A DNA stretch of 64,000 nucleotides from Bacteroidales bacterium (GTDB lineage Bacteria; Bacteroidota; Bacteroidia; Bacteroidales; F082): contig JAFYJV010000012.1 of the NCBI GenBank assembly GCA_017537965.1, forward strand, positions 27,195-91,194, read 5' to 3'. Below, piece after piece: positions 8,412-17,915 of the stretch. Both the position numbers and the translations under genes were made by a program. Each line of letters opens with the position of its first letter. The stretch's first letter is position 1. Under the pieces are notes generated by a model that did no database searches, had not been told where the DNA came from, and saw only the letters and a list, made by a program, of their open reading frames with translations.

Positions 8412-10070
8412 TTATTTGATTTCCACGCCGATCTGTGAGTCAAGCACTTTTTCCTTCTTGTCGTTACCCACAACACGGATGGCGGTGAACATATAGAAAT
8501 CGCCGGCGTTGGCTGAGTTGAAAACGCTCTTCAGAGTCTCATTGAACTTGGAGCCCGTGACCTTCTCTTCTTTCACGGTACCGGCTTTAGTCTTGTATTT
8601 AACGGTATAACCGACCACGTCGTAGTGGACGCCTTCGAAGTCGAAATCTTTCATCTCTGCTCTCACCATATTGGCGGCAAGCAGGGCGCCTTTGGTCACT
8701 TTGCCATCGACACCGACGTTGTCGATCTTGGCGGTTGGTTTAGGCAGCTCTTTCACACGGAACTTCATGCTGCCCATCGAACTGCCTTGCGAGTTCACAT
8801 GCACCACCACTTCGCTTGCGCCGCTATTGACGCGCAGGTTATAGGTGCCGTTGCCTGTACGTGTCAGGGTGGCGCCAGTGGCTGTGGCCGAGATCTCGCC
8901 ACCCACACCACCGCCGATGGCGATCGGGTTGTCGATACCGGCATACACCACGTTCATCTTGGTGGCTGCCACGCTTACCGCGGGCGGTGCCACGGTGAAG
9001 CTGCCCTCGAAGGGGTAGTCTTCAATCTCGTTGGTCTTGGGGTTGAGCATCGGGATGACACCGGTGTACCTGTGGGTACCTACACCCACGTTGTATTCAA
9101 GGTCGATCACACCCTGGCTGTTACTGGCATATTCCTTCTCGGGGCCGCCGTCAAAGCGAACCCTGGCGGTGGTTTGGGTGTTCTGCCAAGCGGTCACCAT
9201 GGCCTGTGCGGGGTATTTCTGTCCAGAGAGGATGTAGCTGCTCTCGGCGAACACCTTGGCGCCGACTTCGTCGAAGGTGAAGTCCTCGGCGTGAACCGAC
9301 TGGGCCAGATGGGTCACGGCGTTCAGCTCGGCGCTCTCGATCTCGGAGATGAGCTTGTTGAGCAAGGTGACGTCAGCGATCAGCACGGTGTGGTGGAAGT
9401 TGTTGTATTCCCATCCCTTCTGAAGGGCGTCGGATGCTTCGGGAGCATAATCGATGGGAGAGCCTGTGGCGTCACCTTCCGAATACTGGGTGTCGGTGAT
9501 CAGTCCCAACTCGTGAATGTGTTCCACACCCATGATGTTGACGATCTCTTCTCGGTAGGCCTTGATCTTCTCGTTGAGTTCAAAAGCCCTGCCCGTACCT
9601 TCCGGGTTGCCCATCATATATTCGGTGGGTTTGTTGTAGTTGTCTCTCGACTTGATCTTCGAGGTGTTGATGTTGTAGAGCAGACGGCCGCTATATTGGA
9701 TGGTGTCCTTGCTCTTGAGAAGACCCTGTTCCACAGCGGTGGCATAGTCTTTCTCCTCGATTTTGCTCACCAGATCCCATTTCATGGCCTCAACGTAGTT
9801 GATGATCTCGGTGGTCTTGTCACGCAAGTCCTGAGCCTGTTCCCAATAGGGCCCCACTTTCTCTTGATCCAAGCCGTATTGCTCCTCGAAGGAGGCGTAT
9901 TTCTGGGAGATCTGTTGCATCAGCGTGATATTGGTCTCCTGGACGCCGGTGTTGACGGTGTCGAATGCTCCAAGGATATCCTTGGAGACGTTCATGGCTA
10001 ACAAGGCAGTATAGACCAGGTACATCATACCGATCATTTTCTGTCTTGGGGTTTCTTTTGCGCCTGACAT
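8412..10070 (-). CDS. gldM: type IX secretion motor protein GldM/PorM
   Basis: Inner-membrane protein with a large periplasmic region; with GldL it forms the proton-driven motor of the T9SS. 552 residues. A short cytoplasmic N-terminus (SGAKETPRQKMIGMMYLV) leads into one membrane helix (about 12-32) and then four periplasmic domains, with conserved stretches such as FDEVGAKVFAESSYILSGQKYPAQ... around residue 270 (cited only in part). The last quarter contains the FRVKELPKPTAKIDNV segment typical of the C-terminal GldM domain. It sits between gldL (41 bp upstream) and gldN (28 bp downstream) and belongs to the same operon. Confidence 0.95.
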   Translation of the reverse strand: MSGAKETPRQKMIGMMYLVYTALLAMNVSKDILGAFDTVNTGVQETNITLMQQISQKYASFEEQYGLDQEKVGPYWEQAQDLRDKTTEIINYVEAMKWDLVSKIEEKDYATAVEQGLLKSKDTIQYSGRLLYNINTSKIKSRDNYNKPTEYMMGNPEGTGRAFELNEKIKAYREEIVNIMGVEHIHELGLITDTQYSEGDATGSPIDYAPEASDALQKGWEYNNFHHTVLIADVTLLNKLISEIESAELNAVTHLAQSVHAEDFTFDEVGAKVFAESSYILSGQKYPAQAMVTAWQNTQTTARVRFDGGPEKEYASNSQGVIDLEYNVGVGTHRYTGVIPMLNPKTNEIEDYPFEGSFTVAPPAVSVAATKMNVVYAGIDNPIAIGGGVGGEISATATGATLTRTGNGTYNLRVNSGASEVVVHVNSQGSSMGSMKFRVKELPKPTAKIDNVGVDGKVTKGALLAANMVRAEMKDFDFEGVHYDVVGYTVKYKTKAGTVKEEKVTGSKFNETLKSVFNSANAGDFYMFTAIRVVGNDKKEKVLDSQIGVEIK

Positions 10071-10111
10071 AGTATCTGACTCCTTTGATTAAGTGATTGA
10101 ATTGAGTAGAT

Positions 10112-10972
10112 TTATGCCTTGATGTTCATGGCTGACAACATGCCACCGTAAACGTTGTTGAGAGCGGTCAGGCGGTTGGATAGTTGGGTCAGCTGCTTGT
10201 TGAGTTCGTTGGCGTTATTGGAGGAGGCGCTAAGGTTATCCATGTATTGGTTCATCGTGGCGGTCAGTCTCTTGGTAGCGTCGGAGGTCTGTTCGGCGCT
10301 TTGGAGCTGGAGCTCGTAGATGGAGTTGAGCGACTGCATGCTGGTGGCCACTTTCTTGATGGTGTTGGCATCCAAAGCGCTGAAGTCGAGTTTGCCCAGA
10401 GAAGCGGTCAGCTGCTCAGTGGTCTTTGTGTAGTTGTTGGCGAAGTCACTGATGGTCCTGGTTGCTTGTTCCATTGCTTTGGCGTAACCGTTGGTGGCAG
10501 CCATTGCATTGCTGACCTCAGCGATGTTGCTGGCGTTCTCTGCCAAACGATCCAAACCTCTACCGATCTTGTTGAGAGTATCGGGGTTGACGTTCATCTT
10601 GTCAAACATCTTGTCGATCATGGCGCCGTCCAGATTGGAGGCGGAAGCGCTACCACCAGCGTTGGTGGTGCCGAACTTGGTGCGGGTTTCGCCGTCCCAG
10701 TCTTCTTCCAATTCCACAAAGACGTTGTCCCATTGATAATCCAGATGTTGAGGTTCAAAAGCCGACAGGAAGAAAATCAAAGCTTCTACACCCAAACCGA
10801 GACCCAGCATGAAGTCAGCACCGGGGATGTGCGTCAACTTGAAGTAGGCACCGACCATCACGATAGATGCACCGAAACCGTAAACATATCCCATGAAGGT
10901 TTTGTAGCCTTTGGTTTGAGTGAGGGCTTGGAATTTTTTAAATCCGGAAAGATTTTCTTGTTTTTTTGCCAT
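10112..10972 (-). CDS. gldL: type IX secretion motor protein GldL/PorL
   Basis: Inner-membrane stator-like subunit of the T9SS motor. 286 residues with two adjacent membrane helices near the N-terminus (about residues 24-44 and 50-72, GYVYGFGASIVMVGAYFKL then MLGLGLGVEALIFFLSAF) and a long cytoplasmic, coiled-coil-prone tail. The GADFMLGLGLGVEALIFF region carries the acidic residue (Glu) in the second helix considered important for proton use in this family. The gene lies between gldK and gldM with short gaps. The start MAKKQENLSGFKKFQAL fits the family. Confidence 0.95.
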   Translation of the reverse strand: MAKKQENLSGFKKFQALTQTKGYKTFMGYVYGFGASIVMVGAYFKLTHIPGADFMLGLGLGVEALIFFLSAFEPQHLDYQWDNVFVELEEDWDGETRTKFGTTNAGGSASASNLDGAMIDKMFDKMNVNPDTLNKIGRGLDRLAENASNIAEVSNAMAATNGYAKAMEQATRTISDFANNYTKTTEQLTASLGKLDFSALDANTIKKVATSMQSLNSIYELQLQSAEQTSDATKRLTATMNQYMDNLSASSNNANELNKQLTQLSNRLTALNNVYGGMLSAMNIKA

Positions 10973-11027
10973 GACAAATAATTACTTTAAAACAGTTAAC
11001 TGATATTCTTAAGATTCTTAATTCAAA

Positions 11028-12437
11028 TTATCTATATACTCTCGAAAGTTTCGGGTTGTCGCCCTTGTTGCGGCCCAAATAAGGCTGGATGGTGCGGAAT
11101 CCGATATAGCTGCGGGCGGTGTCTTGATATTCATAATCACGAGAGGTCACTTGGATGTAATAGGAGATGTCTTTCCAAGAGCCGCCACGGACCACCTTGC
11201 GTTTCATGACAGGCGGATCATCGTCCTTTGCGTTATAGGTATAGTCGGGGTTCAAATCCCAGGTGAAGTTATAGGATGTGGGGTCGAAGGCGCTGTTGGT
11301 CCATTCAGCCACGTTGCCGGCCATGTCGTACAAGCCATAATGGTTGGGAGGATAGCAGCCTACGATGAGGGTTCTCAGGCCGCCGTCGGCGATGTAGTTG
11401 CCACGCAGAGGCTTGAAGTTGGCCAGGAAACAGCCCTTCACGTTGCGGGTGTTGGGACCGCCCCAAGGATAGGGATTCAGACGGTCGCCACCACGGGCAG
11501 CCCATTCCCATTCAGTCTCGGTAGGCAGACGGAACTCTGATACCAGAGCGTCTTTCTTCGACGATTGGAATGAGTTCTTCAACTGGGTTCTCCAGGTGCA
11601 GAAGGCACGTGCTTGCTGCCACGTCACACCGACGACCGGGTAATGGTCGTAGGCCTGATGCCAGAAGTACTTCTCTGTCATCGGGTCGTTGAACGAATAG
11701 GCGTAGTCGTGGATCCAGCACAGCGTATCGGGGTAAACGTTTACTGCTTCTTGACGGACATATACCGAACGGTCGGTGTAGCCTTGCTTACGGTTCGCCC
11801 AAGCACCTTTACGGTCGGGATTGATGCCGTTGTCAGACTCTCCAATGGAGTAGTCGTTCGGGACAAGGTCCTCGCCCTCAAACTCCTTCATGGCTGCAGC
11901 ATGGAGATCCACCCAATAATAGGAATAATAGAGCTTTCTTGTGTCGATTTCCTTAGAACGGAAGTAGCGTTCATGCTCTGGAAGGAACATGGGTTCCAAG
12001 GCTTCCCTGACATCTTGATCCTTGCTGTTCCAGTCGATCTTCTCTTTCCAGTTCAGCATGGGCGGATCCAAAGTCTCGCCGCTTTTGGTCTCGGTGATGG
12101 CGTAAACATCAGGATTGACTTCTGCCAAGATCCTTCTTGCGATGGAGTCCCTGACCCAATAGACGAACTGACGGTACTCGTTGTTCGTGATTTCCGTTTC
12201 GTCCATGAAAAAGGCAGATACGGAAACGGTCTTCGGCTCATACAACATGGAAGCGTTGATGTCTTCACCGCCCACACCCATGGTGAAACTTCCCATCGGG
12301 ATGAATACCATGCCGTAGGGGTCGGGTTGGCTGAAAGAGGAAGTTGACTTTCGCACACCAACTAGCTCTCCTTGATTGCCAGAACCGCAGGAAACCAGCA
12401 GGATTGCTAAGGAAAAAACAAACAGTAATTTTTTCAT
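11028..12437 (-). CDS. gldK: type IX secretion lipoprotein GldK/PorK
   Basis: Outer-membrane-anchored lipoprotein that forms the periplasmic T9SS ring with GldN. From the chosen start (MKKLLFVFSLAILLVSCGSG, lipobox Cys17) it has 469 residues; upstream in-frame ATGs would put an implausible leader before the signal peptide. The body is a formylglycine-generating-enzyme-like (SUMF1) fold: FIPMGSFTMGVGGED near residue 44, WQQARAFCTW, LPTETEWEWAARGG near 305, DMAGNVAEWTNS near 370 and RGGSWKDISY near 415. The fold is used structurally in GldK. It follows porP and precedes gldL by 55 bp. Confidence 0.95.
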   Translation of the reverse strand: MKKLLFVFSLAILLVSCGSGNQGELVGVRKSTSSFSQPDPYGMVFIPMGSFTMGVGGEDINASMLYEPKTVSVSAFFMDETEITNNEYRQFVYWVRDSIARRILAEVNPDVYAITETKSGETLDPPMLNWKEKIDWNSKDQDVREALEPMFLPEHERYFRSKEIDTRKLYYSYYWVDLHAAAMKEFEGEDLVPNDYSIGESDNGINPDRKGAWANRKQGYTDRSVYVRQEAVNVYPDTLCWIHDYAYSFNDPMTEKYFWHQAYDHYPVVGVTWQQARAFCTWRTQLKNSFQSSKKDALVSEFRLPTETEWEWAARGGDRLNPYPWGGPNTRNVKGCFLANFKPLRGNYIADGGLRTLIVGCYPPNHYGLYDMAGNVAEWTNSAFDPTSYNFTWDLNPDYTYNAKDDDPPVMKRKVVRGGSWKDISYYIQVTSRDYEYQDTARSYIGFRTIQPYLGRNKGDNPKLSRVYR

Positions 12438-12545
12438 TTCTTTGATAATCATATGTTTATCTATCTTCAATATGGTCGGATATACTCCAATAAAACGTCA
12501 AAATCTTAAAAAATTGTATCTAATGGAATATTTTTTTCATCGGGC

Positions 12546-13508
12546 TTACAAATACCTGACACTGCGATAGTCTCTGGGAGTTCTGTCAGTGTCGAGTTTG
12601 AAACAATAACTGAGTGCGATTTCATGTGATCCAGGGATTTGATAACCCATGGTGTTGATGTCGTAGGCGTAACCGAGGACGAAGTCCTTGATGGCCAGTC
12701 CTACGGTCAAGCCGACAGACTCTTGTGGGCGGTAGTTGACACCCAGCGAGAAGATGTCGTTGTAAAGGACTTTCACTCCTGCGTTCAACTGGGTCGAAGC
12801 GATGTCGCTCATGACGCTTACCGAGGGGATGAACTTGAAGGCTGGCATGGTCTCAAACATGAAAGGATAGCCTGCCACTAGGTAAAAAGTCCGATCGGTG
12901 GTGAAGCTGGCACCTGCTTCGTTGGGACCCAATGACTTGCTGGTAGTCTCTAACAGGTTGATGCCAGAGATGCCGATATAGAATGACTCGGGGATCTGCC
13001 AGAACAAACCCACGCTGAGGTCAACGAGCATCGAACTCTCTTCACCCAATTGGGCTAACAGGGGATCGTTGCCATTGCCGGGTTTGAGTTTTCCGAAATC
13101 GACGGCACGGTTCAAAAGCGCCACCGAAGCACCCAAGCCCAACGTGGATCCGCCAAAATCGAAATGGTATGAATATCCCAGTCCAACGTTCGTGTTATTC
13201 TCATAGCCCAGTTTGTCGTTCATGACCGAGAAGCTGATGCCGCCTCCCAAGGCCTTGATGGGCATGTCGCCAGTCAACAAGAAAGTGGTGGGAGCCACAA
13301 TGTTGCCTTCGTTGTCTGCTAATCCCGCCCATTGCTGCCTGTACAGTCCCAACAGGTTCACGCCCTCGCTCAATCCAGCAAAGCCAGGGTTGATGTAGGC
13401 GTAAGAATTGGTGTAGTTGGTGAATATCGGAGCCTGCTGTGCCCGCACACCAGTCATGGTGACCAGGATGACGAACAAGGTCAGGATGATATGTTTCAAA
13501 GTTGACAT
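12546..13508 (-). CDS. porP: type IX secretion membrane protein PorP/SprF family
   Basis: Outer-membrane beta-barrel protein of 320 residues with a signal peptide ending near VRAQQ. The N-terminal motif PIFTNYTNSYAYINPGFAG and the following LYRQQWAGL are hallmarks of the PorP/SprF family. The rest alternates amphipathic strands with glycines and aromatics (GLGYSYHFDFGGSTLGLGAS). Immediately upstream of gldK, it gives the order porP-K-L-M-N, so it is likely the true machinery PorP that links the ring to the C-terminal substrate handling complex rather than a cargo-specific SprF. The 108-bp gap to gldK may hold an extra promoter, but none is clear. Confidence 0.92.
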   Translation of the reverse strand: MSTLKHIILTLFVILVTMTGVRAQQAPIFTNYTNSYAYINPGFAGLSEGVNLLGLYRQQWAGLADNEGNIVAPTTFLLTGDMPIKALGGGISFSVMNDKLGYENNTNVGLGYSYHFDFGGSTLGLGASVALLNRAVDFGKLKPGNGNDPLLAQLGEESSMLVDLSVGLFWQIPESFYIGISGINLLETTSKSLGPNEAGASFTTDRTFYLVAGYPFMFETMPAFKFIPSVSVMSDIASTQLNAGVKVLYNDIFSLGVNYRPQESVGLTVGLAIKDFVLGYAYDINTMGYQIPGSHEIALSYCFKLDTDRTPRDYRSVRYL

Positions 13509-13568
13509 TTTTGACAGGCTATAAAACGAGCCGCTAAATTACAAAAAATCTGTTTGTCACACGCAGAA

Positions 13569-15059
13569 TCATCTGAAAAGTTTGATTATGTCGTTGCCAT
13601 TGGCGAAAATCACCAGTGCCAGGACGATGAAAAGGCCGATGTATTCCGCAATCTCCATGAATTTGTCGCTGGGTTTTCTTCTCGTGATGATCTCGTATAG
13701 CAGGAATAAGATGTGGCCGCCGTCAAGGGCTGGGATAGGCAGGATGTTCATCACCGCGAGGGCTATCGACAGAAAAGCGGTCAGCCTCCAGAACATGCTC
13801 CACTGCCACGTGTCTGGGAAGATCTTACCGATGGAGATGAAGCCGCCCACACTCTCGTAGGCCTTGGTGCTCGGGTTGAAGATCAATTTCAGCTGTTTCC
13901 AGTAGTCGGCGATCTCAGAAAAGGTCTTGGAGAATCCTGCCGGGATGGCTTCCCAGAAAGTGTAATCCCTGGTGTCGAGCGTGAAATATTCGCTTAAGGG
14001 TGCCAAAAAGACGCCGATGACAGCCTCCTCTGGCAAGTGCATTGGCAAGGCGATGGTGTCAAAATCACGCACTACATGCACTTTGATGTCTTGGTTCTTG
14101 AATGTCTTGATTTCCCTGATGAAATCCTGATAATATGGCGTGGGTTGGTCGTTGATGCCAATGATGACGTCGCCCACTTCCATCCCGGCGGCTTTGGCAA
14201 CAGAGCCACTGCTGAAGTCAGCCACCACAAAAGGCATTCGGTAGCTGATGAAGTTCATGTCTTGTGTGCTCAGCAGCTTGGAAGTAGCGTCTTCGGGGAG
14301 TTGGATGACCAATACTTTTCCATCACGCTCCACCTCGATGGTCTTGGCGCCCTCGAGGATCATCTCAGTGGTGATACGGTAAAAGTCGTTGATCTCTTTG
14401 CCGTTGATGCTTAGGATCTTATCACCATCGCGAAGGCCGAACTCCTGGGCGAGGCTGTCGGCGACGATACCGTATTTGTTTACCTCGGAAGTGGGGAGAT
14501 ATTGTTCTCCGTAGCGCGAAAGCAGACCGATATAGATGATGAAGGCGAGGACGACGTTCATGAAGACGCCTCCGAACATGATGATGAACCGCTGCCAGGC
14601 GGGTTTGGAACGGAACTCCCATTCCTTGGCAGGTTGTTTCATCTGTTCTTTGTCCATCGATTCGTCGATCATGCCGGCGATTTTGTTGTAGCCGCCGATG
14701 GGGAACCATCCGATGCCATATTCGGTGGAGTCGCTGCGTCGCCAGTCGTCTTCGGGCAGGGTGTTTAAGTCGATGGGTTGATACTCAACCTCTTTCTTGC
14801 CATCGGCATTGCGTTTCTCGATGGTGGTGTATTTCTCCGGGACATTTTTGGAAAAGAAACGCCAGCGCAATTTCCCGTTCACGCGCTTCGCCCGAACCAA
14901 GGAGAAGCCCCAGTCGAAAAACAGGTAGAACTTATCCACCCGCACCTTGAACATTTTTGCGGCGGCGAAATGGCCCAATTCATGTAAGACAATGAGGATG
15001 GAGAGTGCCAGGATGAATTGGAGCACCTTGTTAAATATGGCCATGTTAAGTAGGATCAT
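13569..15059 (-). CDS. rseP: RIP metalloprotease RseP (site-2 protease)
   Basis: Inner-membrane zinc protease that cleaves transmembrane anchors and leftover signal peptides. 496 residues. The zinc site HELGH is at residues 26-30 in the first membrane helix and the second motif (LDGGHILFLLYE) lies near residue 445 in the C-terminal membrane region. Two PDZ-like segments lie between them (LGEEF-like region near 200-280 and MEVGDVIIGINDQ near 297). An internal ATG 15 bp downstream (MAIFNKVLQFILAL) is an equally good start. It follows the M23 peptidase by 35 bp and precedes porP by 60 bp, all on the minus strand. Confidence 0.94.
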   Translation of the reverse strand: MILLNMAIFNKVLQFILALSILIVLHELGHFAAAKMFKVRVDKFYLFFDWGFSLVRAKRVNGKLRWRFFSKNVPEKYTTIEKRNADGKKEVEYQPIDLNTLPEDDWRRSDSTEYGIGWFPIGGYNKIAGMIDESMDKEQMKQPAKEWEFRSKPAWQRFIIMFGGVFMNVVLAFIIYIGLLSRYGEQYLPTSEVNKYGIVADSLAQEFGLRDGDKILSINGKEINDFYRITTEMILEGAKTIEVERDGKVLVIQLPEDATSKLLSTQDMNFISYRMPFVVADFSSGSVAKAAGMEVGDVIIGINDQPTPYYQDFIREIKTFKNQDIKVHVVRDFDTIALPMHLPEEAVIGVFLAPLSEYFTLDTRDYTFWEAIPAGFSKTFSEIADYWKQLKLIFNPSTKAYESVGGFISIGKIFPDTWQWSMFWRLTAFLSIALAVMNILPIPALDGGHILFLLYEIITRRKPSDKFMEIAEYIGLFIVLALVIFANGNDIIKLFR

Positions 15060-15094
15060 TTCTGATGTAGAGTTTAGCGTTTAATACTAAGGAA

Positions 15095-16030
15095 TTAGTA
15101 GGTTTCATCGGCGCGTTTTTCGAAGTCGATATATTCCTGTGGGTTCACGGAGACACCTTGATGCCATAGCTCGAAATGGAGATGGGGACCGGTAGTGAGA
15201 TCGCCCGACTCGCCAATGATGGCGATGGCTTCTCCGGCTTTGACATAGTCGCCTTCTTTTTTGAGCAAGGTGGAATTGTGCTTATAGGCGGAGAAATAGT
15301 TGTTTTCGTGTTGGATGCCGATGGTATAGCCGAAGTCGGGGGTCCATGAGGAGAATACAACCGTGCCGTCGAGAGTGGCCTTGATGACTTGATTCTCCTT
15401 GGCCGCGATGTCGATGCCGTAATGGCGGTTCGTTGGGTCGTATCCTAGGGTGATCATGCCCGTCAAGGGAGTGAAGAAACTGGATACATTGAAAGTTCGG
15501 GTCTTGACCAAGTTGCTGGGACCTGTCAAGTTGTAGAGGTTGGCTTGCTCAAATTCTGCGCGAAGAGCGCTGTCCTGTATCGACTTGCGAATCTCGATGG
15601 TGTCGATGTCGAAAGAGGCCATCGGCGTATAAGGATCGTTTGCATCATTGTTGAAGTCGTATCCTTCAACTACCAGTTTCAAATTGTTGAAATAGATATC
15701 TTTGCGGTTCAGGGCTTCCTCAATGGAGTCGGCTCTTCGGCTCAGAGCGTACACCTGACGTTCCAAAGAAGAGTTGGTATAGCCGGGGATGTATTCACGC
15801 AGGGGAGTGAAGGCGATGATGACGGTGGTGATGGCGATGAGGAACACAGCTGTGGCAATGGCAATGATGATGATGTTCATAAGGTTGACCCTGAAGTCCA
15901 CGATGGGTTCCATGGTCTCCTCATGAGACATGAGAAACACATATTTTCTGTTCAATTTCTTGAACGAGATGCGTTGCCACCAATGGCTTTTTTGCTGTGG
16001 TTTCTCTATTTTTTCTTCCTTTTCGGCCAT
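15095..16030 (-). CDS. M23 family peptidase, membrane-anchored
   Basis: Likely peptidoglycan endopeptidase. 311 residues: a charged cytoplasmic N-terminus, one membrane helix (about residues 50-73, IIIIAIATAVFLIAITTVII), a coiled-coil segment around 88-120 and a C-terminal LytM/M23 domain (about 195-300). Zinc ligands are visible as HYGIDIAAKE (H and D) and GPHLHFELWH (HxH). The cytoplasmic part contains QKSHWWQRISFKKLNRKYVF. It has its own -7 box 22 bp upstream that overlaps the terminator of the preceding gene. It heads the run M23-rseP-porP-gldKLMN. Specific bond cleaved is not known. Confidence 0.9.
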   Translation of the reverse strand: MAEKEEKIEKPQQKSHWWQRISFKKLNRKYVFLMSHEETMEPIVDFRVNLMNIIIIAIATAVFLIAITTVIIAFTPLREYIPGYTNSSLERQVYALSRRADSIEEALNRKDIYFNNLKLVVEGYDFNNDANDPYTPMASFDIDTIEIRKSIQDSALRAEFEQANLYNLTGPSNLVKTRTFNVSSFFTPLTGMITLGYDPTNRHYGIDIAAKENQVIKATLDGTVVFSSWTPDFGYTIGIQHENNYFSAYKHNSTLLKKEGDYVKAGEAIAIIGESGDLTTGPHLHFELWHQGVSVNPQEYIDFEKRADETY

Positions 16031-16051
16031 TTAATGAATGGATTTGGCCTG

Positions 16052-16059
16052 CAAAAATA
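16052..16059 (-). promoter_or_regulatory. candidate -7 box of the M23 peptidase gene
   Basis: Minus strand TATTTTTG, an exact TAnnTTTG match, 21 bp before the ATG at 16030. It starts where the T-tract of the upstream terminator ends. Confidence 0.45.
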
Positions 16060-16091
16060 AAAAAATCCCCTCAGACAGAAGAGATTTTTTT
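16059..16091 (-). terminator. terminator after the T9SS cargo gene
   Basis: On the minus strand AAAAAAATC TCTT, loop CTGTCTG, then AGGG GATTTTTTT: a 13-bp stem with G-T pairs followed by a T-run. It ends the transcript of the gene at 16171-17820. Confidence 0.6.
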
Positions 16092-16120
16092 GTTGAGCCG
16101 GTGCATGCACCGGCTCAACA
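16091..16120. repeat. 30-bp perfect palindrome
   Basis: TGTTGAGCCGGTGCA followed directly by its exact reverse complement. It sits 51 bp after the stop of the T9SS cargo gene and next to its terminator. No second copy was noticed in the window. It may be part of transcript termination, a protein-binding site or a mobile palindrome. Confidence 0.8.
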
Positions 16121-16170
16121 GGGAAAACATGTCAAAAAAATGAGAAGGGATCTTTCCAGTGGGTGCCCAT

Positions 16171-17820
16171 TCATTGTTTCACCACCTTGTCGGTATAGCA
16201 TGCACCGTCCTCAAAGAGGACGCGCATGGAATAGACGCCTGTCGGCAGTCGGGCCACATCGACGCTTTCCAGTCCGCTCCGTTGGGTGAGGACCTGCCGT
16301 CCCTGGAGGTCATACAGCTCCACCGACACGGGACGCACATCCGGCGAGAAATGGAACCGGATCGCCTCGGAGGCCGGGTTGGAGAAGGCGTAGGGGCGGA
16401 CATGGGATTCCGTCTCGGACACGTCAAGGGTGCCGTTAGCGAAGAACTTGAGCAGGAAGACGTTGAATCCGTATTCGACCGTGCCCGGGGCGTTGACATC
16501 CGATTCGTAGCTGAACCCCGTGATGGCGCAGCCGTTGTCCTGGGTGGCGATGATGTGTTCCGGAAAATACACCATCGTGCCGTCTTCGGGTTGGTACCGG
16601 TTCCAATAGCGACGCCACAGGAGGTTGCCATCCAGGTCCATCTTTCCTACGACGAAACAATTCATCCAATCATACCCGAACCCACCGGGCTCGCCCATCA
16701 TATAGACGAAATAGAAGGTTCCGTCCTCCGCCAAGGGCAATTGGGGCACCATCTGCTTAATGCTGTCGCTGTCGGCTTGGTCGTCCACCGCACAAGAGAC
16801 GGCTTCTCCCTCTGGGCTCACCTTCAGAAAGCCAACATAGTCAAAGAACTGTTGGCCGTTGAACAGGTCCTGATGGATTACGCTCCCATAGTTGCCAAGG
16901 ATCACCGAGCCGTCGGGAAGCGGAAGAAACGAGGGCAATGGTATTGGATCCAACTGGAAAAACAAACTGTTAAAGAGCCCTGAAGGATCCAATTCCGTAT
17001 AACGGGTCGGCAATGTGCGCTGGTCCACCAGCTCCAAGTCATGGTTGAACCGCATCAAAGCCGGATTGTAGTCGGGCCACATGCTCTCAATGCTTCCGTA
17101 ATCCCCACTCCCGTCGGGATATACGAAAGGATTGTAATTGGGATTGTAATTAATATCGCTGATGGGGTATTCCGTCAAGCCGTCGAGTTCTCCCTCGGGT
17201 GTGAGGCGGAAGCAGAAACGGTGCCAATCGTCATCGACAAAGGCGGTGTCGTTGAGATAGTGCCATGCGTAGGCCGTGCAGAAGATGTCGCCGCCGCTGT
17301 CCATCACAGAAGAAATGCTGAGATATTGGCGATAGGGCTCGGGGAGTTCCACCTCCTTTTGCCACAGCAGGTTCAACTCGCGGTCGAATCGCGCCAGGAA
17401 AGGCCTGTCATAGTGGAGGTCGTTGTCGTGGACAAATCCGACCGCCAGAAAGCAAAAAAGGTTATGAGGCTCGCGATAGACACCGCTCACATTGGAATAC
17501 CGGTTCTCAAAGCCAAGTGTCATCTCTCCGAGGAGTTCGCCCCGTTGCGACAGCTTGTACACTATGGGCAGGGACACGGGATCCTCCTCATAAAAGTAGT
17601 AAGAATTCTGTTCGTCATTCACGGTCATCAGGAAGAAACTGTCCGAAACGCTCCCACAGGCCACCTCTGTGACACAGCAATACGGTAATTGACCAATATG
17701 AGAGTGGCCCTGGTGATAAACCGGGTGCGGACTTTGTTGCTCGAAAAACAGGTCGGGGACTTGCCCGTTGGCACCATTGAAGGCCAATAGGATGAGCAAT
17801 AACCTAATTACTTTTTTCAT
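16171..17820 (-). CDS. T9SS type A sorting domain protein, unknown function
   Basis: Exported protein of 549 residues with a signal peptide (MKKVIRLLLILLAFNGANGQ). The last 75 or so residues are a T9SS type A sorting domain: SNPASEAIRFHF, VELYDLQGRQVL and LPTGVYSMRVLFEDG with a KVVKQ end. The central part has repeated beta-strand blocks with W-rich and D-rich turns (LARFDRELNLLWQKEV, KMDLDGNLLWRRYW, NGCAITGF), which resemble propeller-type repeats seen in hypothetical Bacteroidota surface proteins. It is probably surface-attached or released by the T9SS encoded next door. It lies 95 bp after a TPR regulator on the same strand. Function unknown. Confidence 0.85.
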   Translation of the reverse strand: MKKVIRLLLILLAFNGANGQVPDLFFEQQSPHPVYHQGHSHIGQLPYCCVTEVACGSVSDSFFLMTVNDEQNSYYFYEEDPVSLPIVYKLSQRGELLGEMTLGFENRYSNVSGVYREPHNLFCFLAVGFVHDNDLHYDRPFLARFDRELNLLWQKEVELPEPYRQYLSISSVMDSGGDIFCTAYAWHYLNDTAFVDDDWHRFCFRLTPEGELDGLTEYPISDINYNPNYNPFVYPDGSGDYGSIESMWPDYNPALMRFNHDLELVDQRTLPTRYTELDPSGLFNSLFFQLDPIPLPSFLPLPDGSVILGNYGSVIHQDLFNGQQFFDYVGFLKVSPEGEAVSCAVDDQADSDSIKQMVPQLPLAEDGTFYFVYMMGEPGGFGYDWMNCFVVGKMDLDGNLLWRRYWNRYQPEDGTMVYFPEHIIATQDNGCAITGFSYESDVNAPGTVEYGFNVFLLKFFANGTLDVSETESHVRPYAFSNPASEAIRFHFSPDVRPVSVELYDLQGRQVLTQRSGLESVDVARLPTGVYSMRVLFEDGACYTDKVVKQ

Positions 17821-17915
17821 CTTTTCAAGAATTTATGTTTGGTAAAAGTATTTATTTTTGATGCAGCTGTCAAGAAATAATAGGTATGGATTGGTATGGG
17901 TTTTTGAGCAACGTC

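Noticed and set aside
8625-10001. Long open frame antisense to gldM (458 codons, plus strand)
   Set aside because: Shadow of gldM; Gly/His/Val-rich translation without motifs.
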